From Podarcis raffonei (lineage: Eukaryota > Chordata > Lepidosauria > Squamata > Lacertidae), in assembly GCF_027172205.1 (NCBI RefSeq), contig NC_070607.1:72850831-72914830 (forward strand): DNA of 64,000 bases. Direction: 5' to 3'. The notes beneath the pieces were generated by a model. That model was not told the origin of the DNA, did no database searches, and worked only from the letters and a program-made list of their open reading frames with translations. The position numbers were made by a program, and so were the translations under genes. Within the stretch, counting starts at the first letter, position 1; each line of letters begins with the position of its first letter. Below are positions 12,654 through 36,954 of the stretch, piece by piece.

Positions 12654-13190
12654 GTGTTGAGCAGTGAAATATACTCAGAGTTGCAAAGTGATTTCATGCT
12701 CTTTATTCAGCTCATAGTGGTGAGGAGGAATGAATGAAAGTCCCCTCAAAGTATCTGCTTTATATACATTATTTACACAATGGGCTGCACATGATTGGCT
12801 AATTCCGGAATTCTACTGTAAGCCAATCAGGTTGTGGATTCACTTCTATCTAGAGCATGATTGGGTGGTTCCTGCCAACCAATCATACTGCTGCATTGTT
12901 CTAGGACCAATCAGACTGCTGCATTCTGAATCCTATTGTTCTAGGACCAATCAGACTGCTGCCTTTTGGATCCTATTGTTCTAGGACCAATCAGACTGCT
13001 GCAGTTTGGATCCTATTCAACTCAGTACATAGCAAGCAGGTTGGTGTGGTTGCAGAGTTAAGAGTTGGCCGTGATGTGGTCTAGAGGCGGAAGAGGTTGC
13101 AGGCTGGTAACAATAGCAAGCTGCAGAGAGGGTCAAAGCACAATGGTTAACTTCTGTTGAATCTAGGGCTGTGGCTATAGGAGAAACGAG
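12654..13190 (-). mobile_element. Solo LTR of an LTR retroelement (fossil), far end approximate
   Basis: Read on the minus strand it has LTR architecture: several CCAAT boxes in a repeated U3, a tatataaag TATA box near 12765, an aataaagagc poly(A) signal near 12700, and an end in ...CA at 12654. Retrovirus-like rather than copia-like is a guess. No internal region or primer-binding site adjoins it. The 5' end on the minus strand and the target duplication were not resolved. It is an old, single relic. Confidence 0.6.
12884..13015. repeat. CCAAT-box minisatellite, ~44-bp unit, three copies
   Basis: Three tandem units each contain taggaccaatcagactgctg followed by ggatcctattgtt-type sequence. 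They lie within the U3 part of the LTR above, and looser ccaatca words continue to the left. Tandemly repeated U3 CCAAT elements are a known LTR enhancer arrangement. Confidence 0.8.
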
Positions 13191-13214
13191 ACCCTGGGGT
13201 TTCAGGCGCTTACC

Positions 13215-13452
13215 AGTGTGGTGTAGTGATTAAGAGCGGTGGACTCGTAATCTGGTGAACCGGGTTCGCGTCTCCGCTCCTCCACATGCAGCTGCTGGGT
13301 GACCTTGGGCTAGTCACACTTCTCTGAAGTCTCTCAGCCCCACTCACCTCACAGAGTGTTTGTTGTGGGGGAGGAAGGCAAAGGAGAATGTTAGCCGCTT
13401 TGAAACTCCTTAGGGTAGTGATAAAGCGGGATATCAAATCCAAACTCTTCTT
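13215..13452 (+). mobile_element. Full-length tRNA-derived SINE with target duplication
   Basis: The 5' head is tRNA-like (gtgtagtgattaagagcggt as A box, cgggttcgcgtctcc as B box). The body includes gaccttgggctagtcacac, and the tail ends gatatcaaatccaaactctt followed by cttctt. The six-base cttacc occurs directly on both sides (13209-13214 and 13453-13458). A 5'-truncated sister lies at 15949-16044. Confidence 0.85.
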
Positions 13453-13459
13453 CTTACCT

Positions 13460-14143
13460 AGGGTCTGTGTTTCCTTTTGGAAATGAGGCACAGAGATATA
13501 TGATATATAGTTTATTTACACTTATATACAACCTGAGCCTACGATGGAGGTGTTCACAGCAACAACAATCCAAGAAGGTCTTTCTTTTCCCATAGCTGCA
13601 GCCATGGATTCAAAACATCAGCCATTGTGCTCTGACCCTTTTTTCAGCTTGCTGCCTTTACCAGAGTGTAACCTTTTCCCTCCAGGTCATATCACAGCGA
13701 ACTCTAAAACTCTCTTTCCAACTCTGCTTTGTCTTCAACACTACATCTGAGCCAAGGTCTCACCTGCTTGCCATCTGGCTCTCCTAACGGCTCATTACCT
13801 TTGTCTTCCTAATGTCCCATCACCAACTGTCTTGGCTTCTATTTTAAATTTTGACTTGATTAAATTCTAACCCCTACTGGACCCAGGAATTTAGGGTGTC
13901 TGGCACCCACAAAAACATTACATTGTGTTGCAGTAGATTTTAACTATTAAGTGCTTTGGGAGCCCATGGCTAGGAAAAAAGTGTGATAATTCTAGTACTG
14001 GCTTGCCTTGGTCTGCTTGTCTTCTCGTTTTGTATTTTTCTGTTGTGAACCACTCATCTTTGGATGAAGGGTGATATACAAATTTAATAATAATTCCTTC
14101 CAATACCTGCTGCTTCCTCCTCCTCCTGACTAATGCAAAGGTA
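13460..14143. other. Intergenic DNA, no gene seen
   Basis: Only short open frames are present. 14040-14095 resembles a LINE-derived 3' segment (accactcatctttggatgaag). Confidence 0.45.
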
Positions 14144-14402
14144 CCGTATTTTTTGCTCTATAAGACTCACCTTTTCCCTCCTAAAAAGTAAGGGGAAATG
14201 TGTGTGCGTCTTATGGAGCGAATGCAGCCTGCGCAGCTATCCCAGAAGCCAGAACAGCAAGAGGGATTGCTGCTTTCACTGCGCAGTGATCCCTCTTGCT
14301 GTTCTGGCTTCTGAGATTTAGAATATTTTTTTTCTTGTTTTCATCCTCCAAAAACTAGGTGCGTCTTGTGGTCTGGTGCGTCTTATAGAGCGAAAAATAC
14401 GG
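14144..14402. mobile_element. Tc1/mariner-type non-autonomous DNA transposon with internal hairpin
   Basis: The ends are inverted repeats: ccgtattttttgctctataa on the left against the complement of tatagagcgaaaaatacgg on the right. A TA dinucleotide lies on each side (14142-14143 and 14403-14404). The middle has a second long inverted repeat built on cagaacagcaagaggga, separated by about 20 bases. No transposase is present. TA duplication indicates the Tc1/mariner superfamily, but the exact family is not certain. Confidence 0.8.
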
Positions 14403-14409
14403 TAAGTAG

Positions 14410-14690
14410 TAAGGAAGCAGGCAGAAGGCATTCTCAGTAGTGGCGCCCACCCTGTGGAACGCCCTCCCATCAGATGTCAAGGAAATAAACAACTATCTGA
14501 CTTTTAGAAGACATCTGAAGGCATCGCTGTTTAGGGAAGTTTTTAATGTTTAATGTTTTATCATGTTTTTATTATTCTGTTGGGAGCCGCCCATAGTGGC
14601 TGCGGAAACCCACCCAGATGGGTAGGGTATGTATGTATGTATGTATGTATAAATAAATAAATAAATAAAATTAGGGACCAGGCAGTTCTG
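14410..14690 (+). mobile_element. L2-like LINE 3' end
   Basis: The plus strand encodes a short ORF2 C-terminal signature (TLWNALPSDVKEINN near 14450), then LTFRRHLKA, then a 3' UTR with gatgggtaggg. The tail is (GTAT)n followed by (AAAT)n at about 14626-14672. It is the same family as 9802-10230. Confidence 0.75.
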
Positions 14691-15948
14691 ACTCACTTAA
14701 GCTGCAGGCCTGTGTAGTATTAGTTTATGTGAAGACAAAGTCCAGGGTGAAATTGGGCTACATATGTGCATAGAAGTTATGAAGGTGACCTTGGTGTAAA
14801 AAAAAGAAAATAAAATCTGCTGTGAATCCTCTTACTGAAAACTGGGCAACAGCACTAGCAAGATCATTGGTCGTGTGCGTCTAGGTGCCAGTGGGCAACC
14901 CCTTAATATTTAAAAATGCCTTTCCAAGAACATGAGCTTTGGACATAATATTTAACTCTGACTTTTAAATATATTAATGCTCGCACTTGCAAGACCCTTT
15001 TGCATGTGCTGTAACAGACTAGGCACGGCTCTCCCTCTGGAGTAGCAGTAGAAAATAGCTCAGTGCTTGTCATCTTGAAGTGAAAGTTAGTGCTTCTTGG
15101 GTAAGCTGCAGATGAGATCTGTGTTTGAAGTTTACAATCTAGGTTAGATGATGCAGTAAGGCGGATGATAATCGGGCAAGAGAGGGGTGGGTGTTCGGGG
15201 AAGCTTGCAGAATGAGACTTTGAGGCTGCCTTTTTCTTGTAAGGTAGGAATTGTATTGCAAACCGATTCTTTTTTCAATTGATTTATTATAAGCTTGGAA
15301 TCAATGGGCTGCTTTTAAGTGTGGTTTGAGAAAACACTGGCTGTTAAAATGGGATCTGTGTATGTTGATATACAAAAATTAAGCTGTATCTTGATCCTTG
15401 GAGGGATTTCTTCCCCTTTTTTCAGTCAATGAAAAGGGCAGCACAATGGCATGGTCGTTTCAACAGCAAAGTGATGCTTACTGGGACCAATGTTTCCAAC
15501 TTTAGGTATACACTGATAGGATCTGAACTGTAACTGCTTGGGAAATTGCTGTTGGGGTCATCATGTTGGTTAGTAAGGAAATGTCAAGAAGGTGTTTGGC
15601 AGCAAAGGAAAGATGCATTCCATGCTAGGGATGAGTAAGGAGGGGAATGAAAATTAAACAGCCAGTATTGTAATGTCTGCAGAAAAATATCTGGTGTGGC
15701 TGCATTTGGCTGTAGAATTGAAAAAGACAAACAACATCAAGAGGTGGGAGCACTTTCCATATGATGAAAAGCTAAAATGTTGGGGCACTTTAGCTGACTT
15801 ACAGGGAGGCTCAGGGATTTGGGGGTAGAAAATTTTCCGCAGACATTCTCCCCAAATGGAATCTACCCCCCCCCCCCGTGTTTATTTTTTCTGCCAATAT
15901 GATTCTATGAAGTTTGTGTTTCATAATTTTATTAACAATTTTATATTT
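14691..15948. other. Intergenic DNA, nothing recognised
   Basis: No exon-like open frame, RNA gene or clear element was found. There is a C-run at 15867-15877. Confidence 0.4.
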
Positions 15949-16044
15949 GTGGGGAGGAAGGGAAAGGAGAATGTTAGCTGCTTTGAGACTCCTTCGGATA
16001 GTTATAAAGCGGGATATCAAATCCAAACTCTTCTTCTCTTCTTA
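15949..16044 (+). mobile_element. 5'-truncated SINE, same family as 13215-13452
   Basis: It matches the 3' half of the full copy from tgtggggaggaaggg through gagactcctt to gatatcaaatccaaactctt. The tRNA-like head is absent. Confidence 0.8.
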
Positions 16045-16079
16045 GGAACAATGAGCAGATGCCATTTGCAAATGCAATA

Positions 16080-16313
16080 CAGTGGTACCTTGGGTTAAGA
16101 ACTTAATTCGTTCTGGAGGTCCATTCTTAACCTGAAACTGTTCTTAACCTGAAGCACCACTTTAGCTAATTGGGCCTCCTGCTGCTGCCGGAGCACGATT
16201 TCTGTTCTCACCCTGAAGCAAAGTTCTTAACCTGAGGTACTATTTCTGGGTTACCAGAGTCTGTAACCTGAAGCGTCTGTAACCTGAAGCGTCTGTAACC
16301 CAAGGTACCACTG
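16080..16313. mobile_element. Tc1/mariner-type MITE (cagtggtacc family), complete copy
   Basis: The ends are inverted repeats, cagtggtaccttgggttaag on the left and the complement of aacccaaggtaccactg on the right. TA duplications are at 16078-16079 and 16314-16315. The interior has repeated aacctgaagc units. No transposase is present. Sister copies: 58731-58972 (complete) and 37561-37672 (left part). Confidence 0.85.
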
Positions 16314-17056
16314 TATTAGGCAAGCTTGGCAATTTCAAAGTTGTCAGCTTGGTTTACTGAATGCACGTGAAACGAACCTGCAACATTAGACCACTCAGTA
16401 AATTTTCCGGTGGAGATTACTGTAATTTGCATAGGAAGATTTTCAAATTGAAAATGTTTGGGGTACCCCACGTTATCACTAAGGCGGGGCTCTGTGGTTT
16501 AGGGTAGAGCACATGTGTTGCTTGCAAATGATCCCAGGTTCCCAGAATCTCCAGGTAGGAGTCTCAAACCATGGTGAGCTTCTACCAGTCAGTGGGGAAC
16601 AGGGGTGGGGAGATTTGAGCCCAGGGGCTAAATACATCCCTCTAGTGCTCTCTAGCCCTGGAGACTCACCCTTAGCTACTCTTCTTTCTCACTCCTCACT
16701 CACTCCCACTCTCCCCAAATCACAGCTCTCACACAGGCCCTGAGCTGCACTCTCCTTGAGTGGTTTTTTCCCTAACTGGAATGTATCCTTGAACTCTGAT
16801 AATGCCTCCAGCTTGCCTGGATAGAGGATACAGCAAGGTGGTGCACATCTTACAAAATTGCAATAAGCGCAATAAAAACATCAGTAAATATTGGTTGGTG
16901 AAAAGAAATTCTCTTTGCAGAGTCCTGTCTGAATGACAGTATTTTTTTGGAGATGTCTAAAACAATGAAAGAATGATTCCTGCCAATCGCTTACTCCCCT
17001 GAGGTTCTTTCCGCCAATATTAAGAGTGGGGAACTGCAAGTAGTGCCCCATCAGAG

Positions 17057-17280
17057 GATCTCAGTGATCAAGATGGAAAAGTATGCATTAATATTAGGGA
17101 AAATGTGCTTATTAGGGGAGATTCACAGTAAAAAAAAAAGTTGGCATTCTTGTGATTTTCTTTTAACCGTGGCAAATTTCTGTGGAAATGTACATAACTC
17201 AGTTTAAGATTAGAGAAATGAGATGTTGAGAGAAACTGAAATTGACTAATTTGCCTGTCCCTAGGCTGGATCACAGCTAC
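17057..17280 (-). repeat. Family A repeat, copy 2 (partial)
   Basis: It shares the ordered words ggggagattcac, gtggcaaatttctgtggaaa and agagaaatgagatgttgag with the inverted blocks of 31495-31640. It is diverged and its boundaries are approximate. Confidence 0.4.
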
Positions 17281-17838
17281 ATTGTAGGAGGACAGTTGGT
17301 GATGAACGTGAAGTTTATCCAAGTCAGGATGGAATCCTAATAAAGATGGATGTGGACCAGAGCAGTCTGGGAAAGTGAGGATTTAGTGGACTCCATGTGA
17401 AATTTTTCACCATAAAGTTGCAGCTGGAGTGAAACTTCAGAGACTGATGCAGCTTTGGGTCAAGCTGTCCTCTTCACCTCCAAAACATCTCATCCTGATT
17501 CTCTAAACAATCTCTCTGCACTTGACCCAGCACTTCCTTGCAGAGGAGGAGGCTCATTATTTACAGCACGTACTCAGTGGTAGAGTTAGCCTGGCCTTGA
17601 ATAAACGAAGATGGATCAGCTGCTTTCTTATGTATGAGCTGTGCTTAAGATTTAGATAGAACTTCAGTTTTGCTGGTAGAAATTCTAGAGTAGATCTGTT
17701 GTGGTTGAGGCAATCCCAGGCTCCATGCCCAAAACATGAACTTTTAAGCTGAAAGTGAAAAGCTAAAGTTACGAAAGTAACCGGTCTGATTATGTTCTGT
17801 TCCTACTGAAATACTTTCTTGCAAATAACTAGGGATGT

Positions 17839-17935
17839 ATGGATATGTCAGTTTTTCTTTCTCTCAGCTTCTCATTTCCAATCTTAAATTCAGATTTTCA
17901 CATTTCCATGTCAGTCTGCTTTAAAAAGAAGGGGG
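17839..17935 (+). repeat. Family A repeat, copy 3 (partial)
   Basis: The stretch tctctcagcttctcatttcc...taaattcagattttcac parallels 31520-31565 (tctctcagtttctcattttc...taagttcagtctttcac). Confidence 0.5.
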
Positions 17936-18040
17936 AAGGGCTTTTTTGTAAGGAATTTGATAGTGTTGGCAGTTCCCCTAAAAATCTAATGAGGAACTAT
18001 GCATTTAGGACCTTTTTTGGAGTTAAGTTATATCTTCACC

Positions 18041-18229
18041 CATAGGAGCCAACTCCTAGGGGCCGAAGTCCCTTTGAGGCCCCCAATAAAATATTTGAGG
18101 GGGCCACCACCCCCAAGTTGATGGACATTGCCATTCAAATGGTGTGTTTGCACCACATCTTGTGATTGATTATGCATGGCAGGACTTACCTGCGCCCCTC
18201 CCAATATTTAATTCAAGTTGGCATCCCTG
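18041..18229 (+). mobile_element. hAT-type non-autonomous element with 8-bp target duplication
   Basis: The element starts cataggagccaactcctagg and ends gttggcatccctg. The flanking octamers tcttcacc (18033-18040) and tcttcact (18230-18237) match at 7 of 8, the length expected for hAT insertion. An opposite-orientation sister at 59098-59282 has an exact duplication. Confidence 0.75.
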
Positions 18230-19927
18230 TCTTCACTTATGCTCAACCTGTATATATGAATAGAGAACATGAAAACGTTGTGTGCCATTTAAGTTTTCAT
18301 TGATCAGAGAATTGATGCACACACAATACTAGGTTTTTAAAGGTGTCATATCTCCCTATCTCCATTTGTTGGGAGACATATCTTCAAGTTCTCGCACTTC
18401 AAGTTCAAGCTAGTTCTGTCACTGAATATGGTCAATGACAAATGGGACCTCCATGGTTAGCTGCAGTGTACTGATGCTGGGAGCAAATAGAGTGTGATAC
18501 TATATCATGCCTTGCCTGAGGTTCCAGGGCATGTTACTGGTTATTGCTACAAGCAGAATGCTGGAGTAGAAGAACCCTTTTTTTAATTCTTCAAGCTCAT
18601 GAGTCAAAGTGCAATGGGTTTCTTTGTGTTTTTCCCATAGCAAAACTGTCTTCTGAATAAGTTTGTTTTCATGCTCCTTTCTCTGGGCATCAGGCCAGCA
18701 GTCTTATTTTATTGCTGTCTTTATTATGACAAAATGTGGGCAAAACAAATTCCACAGTAGGTTTCACTAGTTAAATATTCTGATGTGCTGTTTCTCCTTT
18801 TATTGGGAGAGACAAAATAGAAGACCAGGCAAATATCACATGGGAGGACTTTATAAAATAAAGAAGGGCAGTAGCGCTCATTCACTCATTTTTCTCAGCA
18901 GCTGGAATCCAGAGGCATGCTCCTTTGATCCAGGAAGAAATGACTAGTGGCCAGTAATAGTAGCTTTATTCTCCACGAATTTGTCTAATTCACTTTTAAA
19001 GTCATCCAGTTTGGTGACCATTCAGGTTCTTCATTGTCCATTGCATATTTGCACATAGGAGGGGAGGGATTTTTAAAAGCCTGCTTTTATGTTTTTCTCT
19101 CTCTCTTCCTCCTTCTGTGACATTGGCCTTGATCCAGCATTGTCAATATAACTGCAGCTATCATGGCAGGGCGGGACGAACTGTGATTGTAGAAGAAAAG
19201 GCGAGTTTTCTTAACTAGATGGCTTCCTTTAGGTTATCATGGTGAAGCTTCTTGATTGGACTGGAAGAAACTTCTGGTCCAGTCAATTTCACTCTTAAGG
19301 TAAATTTAACTTGCATAGGAATTTTCCTTGCTTCTGTGAATAGGTTGTGTTAATGCACTAAAACGAAACAAGCCAGCCCAGTTCTGTTCATCACTCTTTA
19401 ATAGACAACCACAACAATTGCAGCAAAATCTATACAAGTCTACTGAATGTCTCACTGACCTGGGCAAATCATTTCAGCATTCTCCTTTGAGAAAGGAGGA
19501 TAGTGCTTGTGCTGTGATGCGCAATGCATGTTCGTAAAATGCTTGGAAAGCTTTGAATGAGAGGGACTGAGCTTGTGCCAAGTATGATGTATCAAAGGGG
19601 CAGCTCCTCTGCCTTGTGATCTGTGTCTCACAGAAAGGCAGGACAATCCCGGGTAGTATCCTTGGAAAGGGAGGCTGTCGTTTACAGGACATCACTCGCT
19701 GGTTTCCGAATTTTGCTTCTGCACTCCTGTCCGAATAAGGTTAGAAGCTTCCTTTTGCAGCAACCGAGTCTCTTCCCTAGCTCCAATAAAGTTTGCTTAT
19801 TTTGTTTTGTGGGTGGATGCATGAGAAGGGCAAGGTCACTTCAGAACAAATGTATCTCTGTGTGTATTTCTTGCGATTGCTGCCAGTGGAACAGTTTGCT
19901 AACTTTTTCCTCCTCCCTTTCCTGTAG
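18230..19927. other. Intergenic DNA upstream of SGK2
   Basis: No coding exon was recognised. The long chance open frame from 19623 runs through the candidate exon below but has no protein-like character outside it. Confidence 0.4.
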
Positions 19928-19997
19928 ATCTCATAAAGCACGGGCGAGAGAGGTTAGAACAGACCATCAAGACCTCCAGTTCCAGACTGTGTTCCTA
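19928..19997 (+). other. SGK2: Possible non-coding 5' exon of SGK2
   Basis: A pyrimidine-rich acceptor (cctccctttcctgtag) precedes and a good donor (gtgagtata) follows this 70-base block. Joined to the exon starting at 21242 it would meet a stop before the SGK2 ATG, so it would be 5' UTR. Only the splice signals support it. Confidence 0.3.
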
Positions 19998-21241
19998 GTG
20001 AGTATAAGGCTCTTTCTATTAGGGGGTCACTGTCACTTTAAAGCTGAGCCTGATCATAATCTCCCACAAGCAATAAGCAGTGAATTGAGCTGGCTGGCAC
20101 GGGGTGTGTTGCAGAGGGAAGCATCTCTTGCACAAACTGGGACTTGTTGCTCAGTATGGCTTTGTTGCTCAACTCTGCTTCGGATGAAGGCTTTTACTCA
20201 TGCAGATGTAAGTAACGCTGCTAAATGAGATGTTTCAAAATGAGATCCTTTTGAGCAGTGATGTCTATTCACAGCATGCTTTGAAATAAGGGGCTTCTGT
20301 GGAACTGTAGGACTTACAAAATAAGGGAAGGGGTTTGGGCTGCCTCGCAATCTCTTGTGGAGAGGGGTGGAGAGTATTAAATGTCAAAAGGTTTTGTCTT
20401 GTAACTTTCCTGCTAGGTAGAAGGGGAAGCTTGATGGTCAGGATTTAAGAGCAAGAGTGTTCTTCCTATCAGCATATCAGTAAGGGGGATGAATATTCAC
20501 GTTGTTTATATTCATGTGCTACAGTTTGTGTCACCTGGTTTTGTTGGCTGATATTCCTTATTTGGGGGCAGGGGGAAGGAATGTACAATATGAATGTCTG
20601 TCTCCCACCCACTAATAAGGGGGTCTAATTGCCACTTGGAGGTTGCCTTTGATCAGCAAAATGCTACAGATGGAGAAAGGTTGGACCTTTCCCTTGATTC
20701 AATTTTGCCAGCTCCCAGGGGCTGCTTTTAAACTTTGAAAATGACACTGGCATTGTGTGGACTTTGGCCCCTAATTAAGGCACCTAGAATAGGGATATGG
20801 CATCAGAAATAGCGCAGCATGCATAAACATTGCATCTACAGTACCAGCCACTGTGTGCTAAAAGCAGGAAAGAGGACATATAACTATTTTGCTGCTGAGG
20901 GTTTAGTTTCTTACTGTCTTGCATGGAGACAGGAGAGGGGTTAATTCTGTGTCCATCTGGTATGCGGCTGAGACCCTGCCTGCCTGCGCACTGTCTTGCC
21001 AGTCAGATGGGCCGGCTACATCATCTGTATTCAGTAATAATAAAATCTCAGTTATGGGCTTGATAGAATACACACTTAATAAACAGCTCTCTCAGGTGTT
21101 ATTTTTCCACCTATGGCTGACAACTTATCCCTCTAAGTTAGAATAACATCTGCGACTTGAGGGCTCTCCGTGTCGAGGCAGAGGTTAGAGTTGCCCTGCT
21201 CTCCACATCTCCGAAACTGACTGTTGTCTTGTTTTTCACAG
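19998..21241. other. Upstream/intronic DNA of SGK2, nothing recognised
   Basis: There are no further exon-like blocks. The region is presumably the intron or proximal promoter of SGK2. I see no TATA box or CpG island that fixes a transcription start. Confidence 0.35.
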
Positions 21242-21263
21242 TGCTGAAAGGGTTGCCACCTTA

Positions 21264-34221
<12,958 letters not shown>

Positions 34222-36165
34222 AGCAACCTATGTCAACAAGGCTTGAGAAACCCAGTTTTTGCTCTCCATTTAAACAGAGAGGAAGCCACTACCCTCTGAC
34301 TAATCTTCTAACTGGAACAGAACCAAGCTTTCCTTCCATGACATATAAGACCTCATAATGTGAATGCTCCTCTAAAGGAGGAAATGTTGATTATTCTAGC
34401 TAGAATTGTTTTATTTGTACAAACTTGAACACATTTAATGATACAATCTCGTGCCAAAATTGATGTCCTCTACGAGAATGCAGGCTAACCTCTGTTTGAA
34501 TTGCCACCCAAGGTATTCTGGATAACCAGCTGTTCTGGGCTCAGTGGGTTTATAGTAGGTACACTACCTGTTCAGATATTTTGTCACCTTAGTTTGTGGT
34601 TCACCTCGATTGGGTCCATGTTCTGGCTACATACTCTTAGGGAGTAGCCAATGTAGTTCATATGTTGTTGGACTACAGTTCCCATTAACTCCAAGCTGTG
34701 GACATGCGAGCAGGGGATGATGGGAGTTGTAGTCCAACAACATTGGCTGCTACAGGGGATTCTTAGAAAAGACCTTTGGAACTATCCAGAGAATCCAGGA
34801 ATCCCCTCCCCAATTCCTTGTAGCTGGTCCTTTTACAGCTTTTGCACAGAACTGTGTATTTCCAAATTGATTGCCTCTGGGGCTTTCTTTCTTTCTTTTT
34901 TCCTTTCAGTATTATGAACCACAGGTGATGCCACCTACAATTTGCATGCATGTTTCTTTTCACAGCTGAAAGCATTGCTCTCCAGCTAAATGGCACTGAT
35001 GGGAGCAACTCTATCGCACCACACCTGTGCTAGATATAGTGATTTGTGATTTTAACTTGGAAATGTTGATAGCACACTGCTTACATTTTTAGTAATTGTA
35101 TTTATTTCCCCCTATTTTATCTGGAAGGTGTGTAGTGATAAGCATCTGGTCATAACTACCTCTTTACTGCATAGATAGAGAACAGCCAATGGATTTTCTT
35201 TTTACAAAGATAAAGTAAGGAAAAATATAGGTCTGTTTTTCTTAAAAGACCTGCCTATTAAGAACTCCTGAGCAGAGATTAATTGTACCAATGTGTGATC
35301 TTTTATTTACAAAACTGAGAGCTGGTGCAACTATAGCTGCCACAGGGAGTAGTGTCATGACCCCCAGTTTATACAAAATTGTTACCTGTCCCAGGATGTT
35401 TCTATGGAAACCTTTAATCATTGATGTCTTAGTCAAAATCATTTAGAATTATATATTCTTGTTATGCTGGTAAGGGATCTTCCTACAAAACATGGATATA
35501 AAGGTATTGGATTAAGTAACAAAGCAGGCTGATTCTGGAAATAAATTTCCCCTGCTACCAGCTAAAGGTAAAACACATCCACCCTGATGAATTATGAAGG
35601 TGGGATGTGTTGAGGTGACTAGAATGGGCTGCCAGTATACATATAAGCACAAGTGTGAATGTCATTGCCAACCTGAAATAATGCAGAATGATAATTTTTA
35701 TTTTGCTATTTAAAACAGCACAAGGATCAAGGTGCAAACTTGGGGTGTGGAGGATTCAACTGTGATAATATATACTACAGAAATAACTGCCAGTTTTGGT
35801 GCCTTTGTACCTCTTAAACATCTGCCTTTAAAAACAAAACACTATGTCCATGTTTAGCTTGAAAAGCATCCACCATCTCTGTGCATTTTAATTTTTAGAC
35901 ACTATGGATGTTTAGATATGTGTTAAGAAATGTGTCTAGTGTCCAAGCTTGCTGTGGAATTTTCTTTTTGCTTGCTTGCTTGCGTTTGTTGTCAAGGCTA
36001 TGGTGGGGGGAAATATAATAGTGCTTGCATGACTGCTCCTCTTTGAGTGTTGTGGATATGCTGATATAACTCCATAATCATGTTGAAAGATCTCTTCCTA
36101 ACCCCAGTTTTTATTTTGTTGCGTATTTAAGAGTTTAATAAATAAAATAATATATTTTAAAGCAA
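34222..36165 (+). other. SGK2: SGK2 3' untranslated region (inferred)
   Basis: About 1.9 kb between the SGK2 stop and the tandem poly(A) signal holds no open frame of interest. A palindromic hAT-like relic (ttggactacagttcccatta / gatgatgggagttgtagtcc) lies at about 34635-34765. An earlier aataaa near 35540 could give a shorter 3' end. Confidence 0.5.
36137..36146 (+). terminator. SGK2: Overlapping poly(A) signals, probable SGK2 3' end
   Basis: aataaataaa gives two overlapping AATAAA hexamers, followed by a GT-rich gtggggttttttatgg about 50 bases downstream. Confidence 0.6.
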
Positions 36166-36697
36166 ACTGTTGCATGACTGATAAAAAACACAGTGGGGTT
36201 TTTTATGGTAATGTTTAGGTGGCTGTGTAAAAAGTAACCATATTTTTCTGTCCTTTTTAACATCTGTCCAAGATCTTAAGTACTAAATGCAAACCAGACA
36301 GTAAAGGGAACAACAAGGTTCCTTAATACTCACCATTTAACTGTGTACACATCAGCCTAGCTAAGTTACCTTTCCCTACACTGGAATTTCAACCCCCGCT
36401 CACAGACTTAATGAATATTTCTGGGAGTCTCAGCAAAGCACTTAATAAACTTTTTTGGTATTCTACAAACTGAAGCACATTGCTTGTTTTTAGTAAGCAT
36501 AGTCTTGCCTTACTAATGTGACGTATCTGCTTTTTCTTTAACAGCTGCAAAATAATATTTGCCTCATTGTACGGAAGCAAACATCGCTTCCCTTTCACTC
36601 TTAATGCTACCTGATGAAACCCTTAGGAGCACACATCTGATAAACTGACCAATAAATAAATAAATATACAAGCAGGGAAGCAGATACTAGTGATAAT

Positions 36698-36944
36698 TGT
36701 TATGTACTGAAGTTCTCACCCTGGGCCAGCAGGGGGATACTGTAGATAGTTTTCACTCAGGTCCACGTCAGTTATTTTAGGCGGGAAACCCTGGGTTGTT
36801 GTTGCTACAATGTTGACAGCTGGCTGCCTATAAAAGCAGGCCGGCTGAGCTGTTTGGTGTGCAGTTTCTGTTCCAGCTTACAAAATAAAGAGCTGCTTTG
36901 GAGAAATCGCTGTGTTGTCTGCCATGTCTACCCACTATTTAACA
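36698..36944 (+). mobile_element. Solo LTR of an LTR retroelement (fossil)
   Basis: This 247-bp sequence begins TGTTATG and ends TTTAACA. It has cctataaaagcagg as TATA box near 36831 and aataaagagctgc as poly(A) signal near 36883. No internal region adjoins it. Flanks share taat nearby but no clean target duplication. Superfamily is not certain. Confidence 0.7.
36725..36738 (+). promoter_or_regulatory. CTCF-like motif within the solo LTR
   Basis: gccagcagggggat matches the CTCF core (ccagcaggggg) well by eye. It lies between SGK2 and IFT52. Confidence 0.4.
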
Positions 36945-36954
36945 CTAATCATTT

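Larger units (their letters stand above)
16314..18040. other. Intergenic DNA with repeat scraps
   Basis: 16490-16560 resembles a tRNA-derived SINE head (gtttagggtagagcaca). 17057-17280 and 17839-17935 are pieces of unclassified family A. No gene is seen. Confidence 0.45.

Noticed and set aside
13215-13290. tRNA gene
   Set aside because: The A and B boxes belong to a SINE head. The sequence continues into a SINE body and tail with target duplications. The same holds for 4979-5050 and 29244-29320.
19623-20228. 201-codon open frame upstream of SGK2
   Set aside because: Its sequence is Cys/Trp/Ser-rich and erratic. The only exon-like part is the 70-base block, and that would be untranslated.
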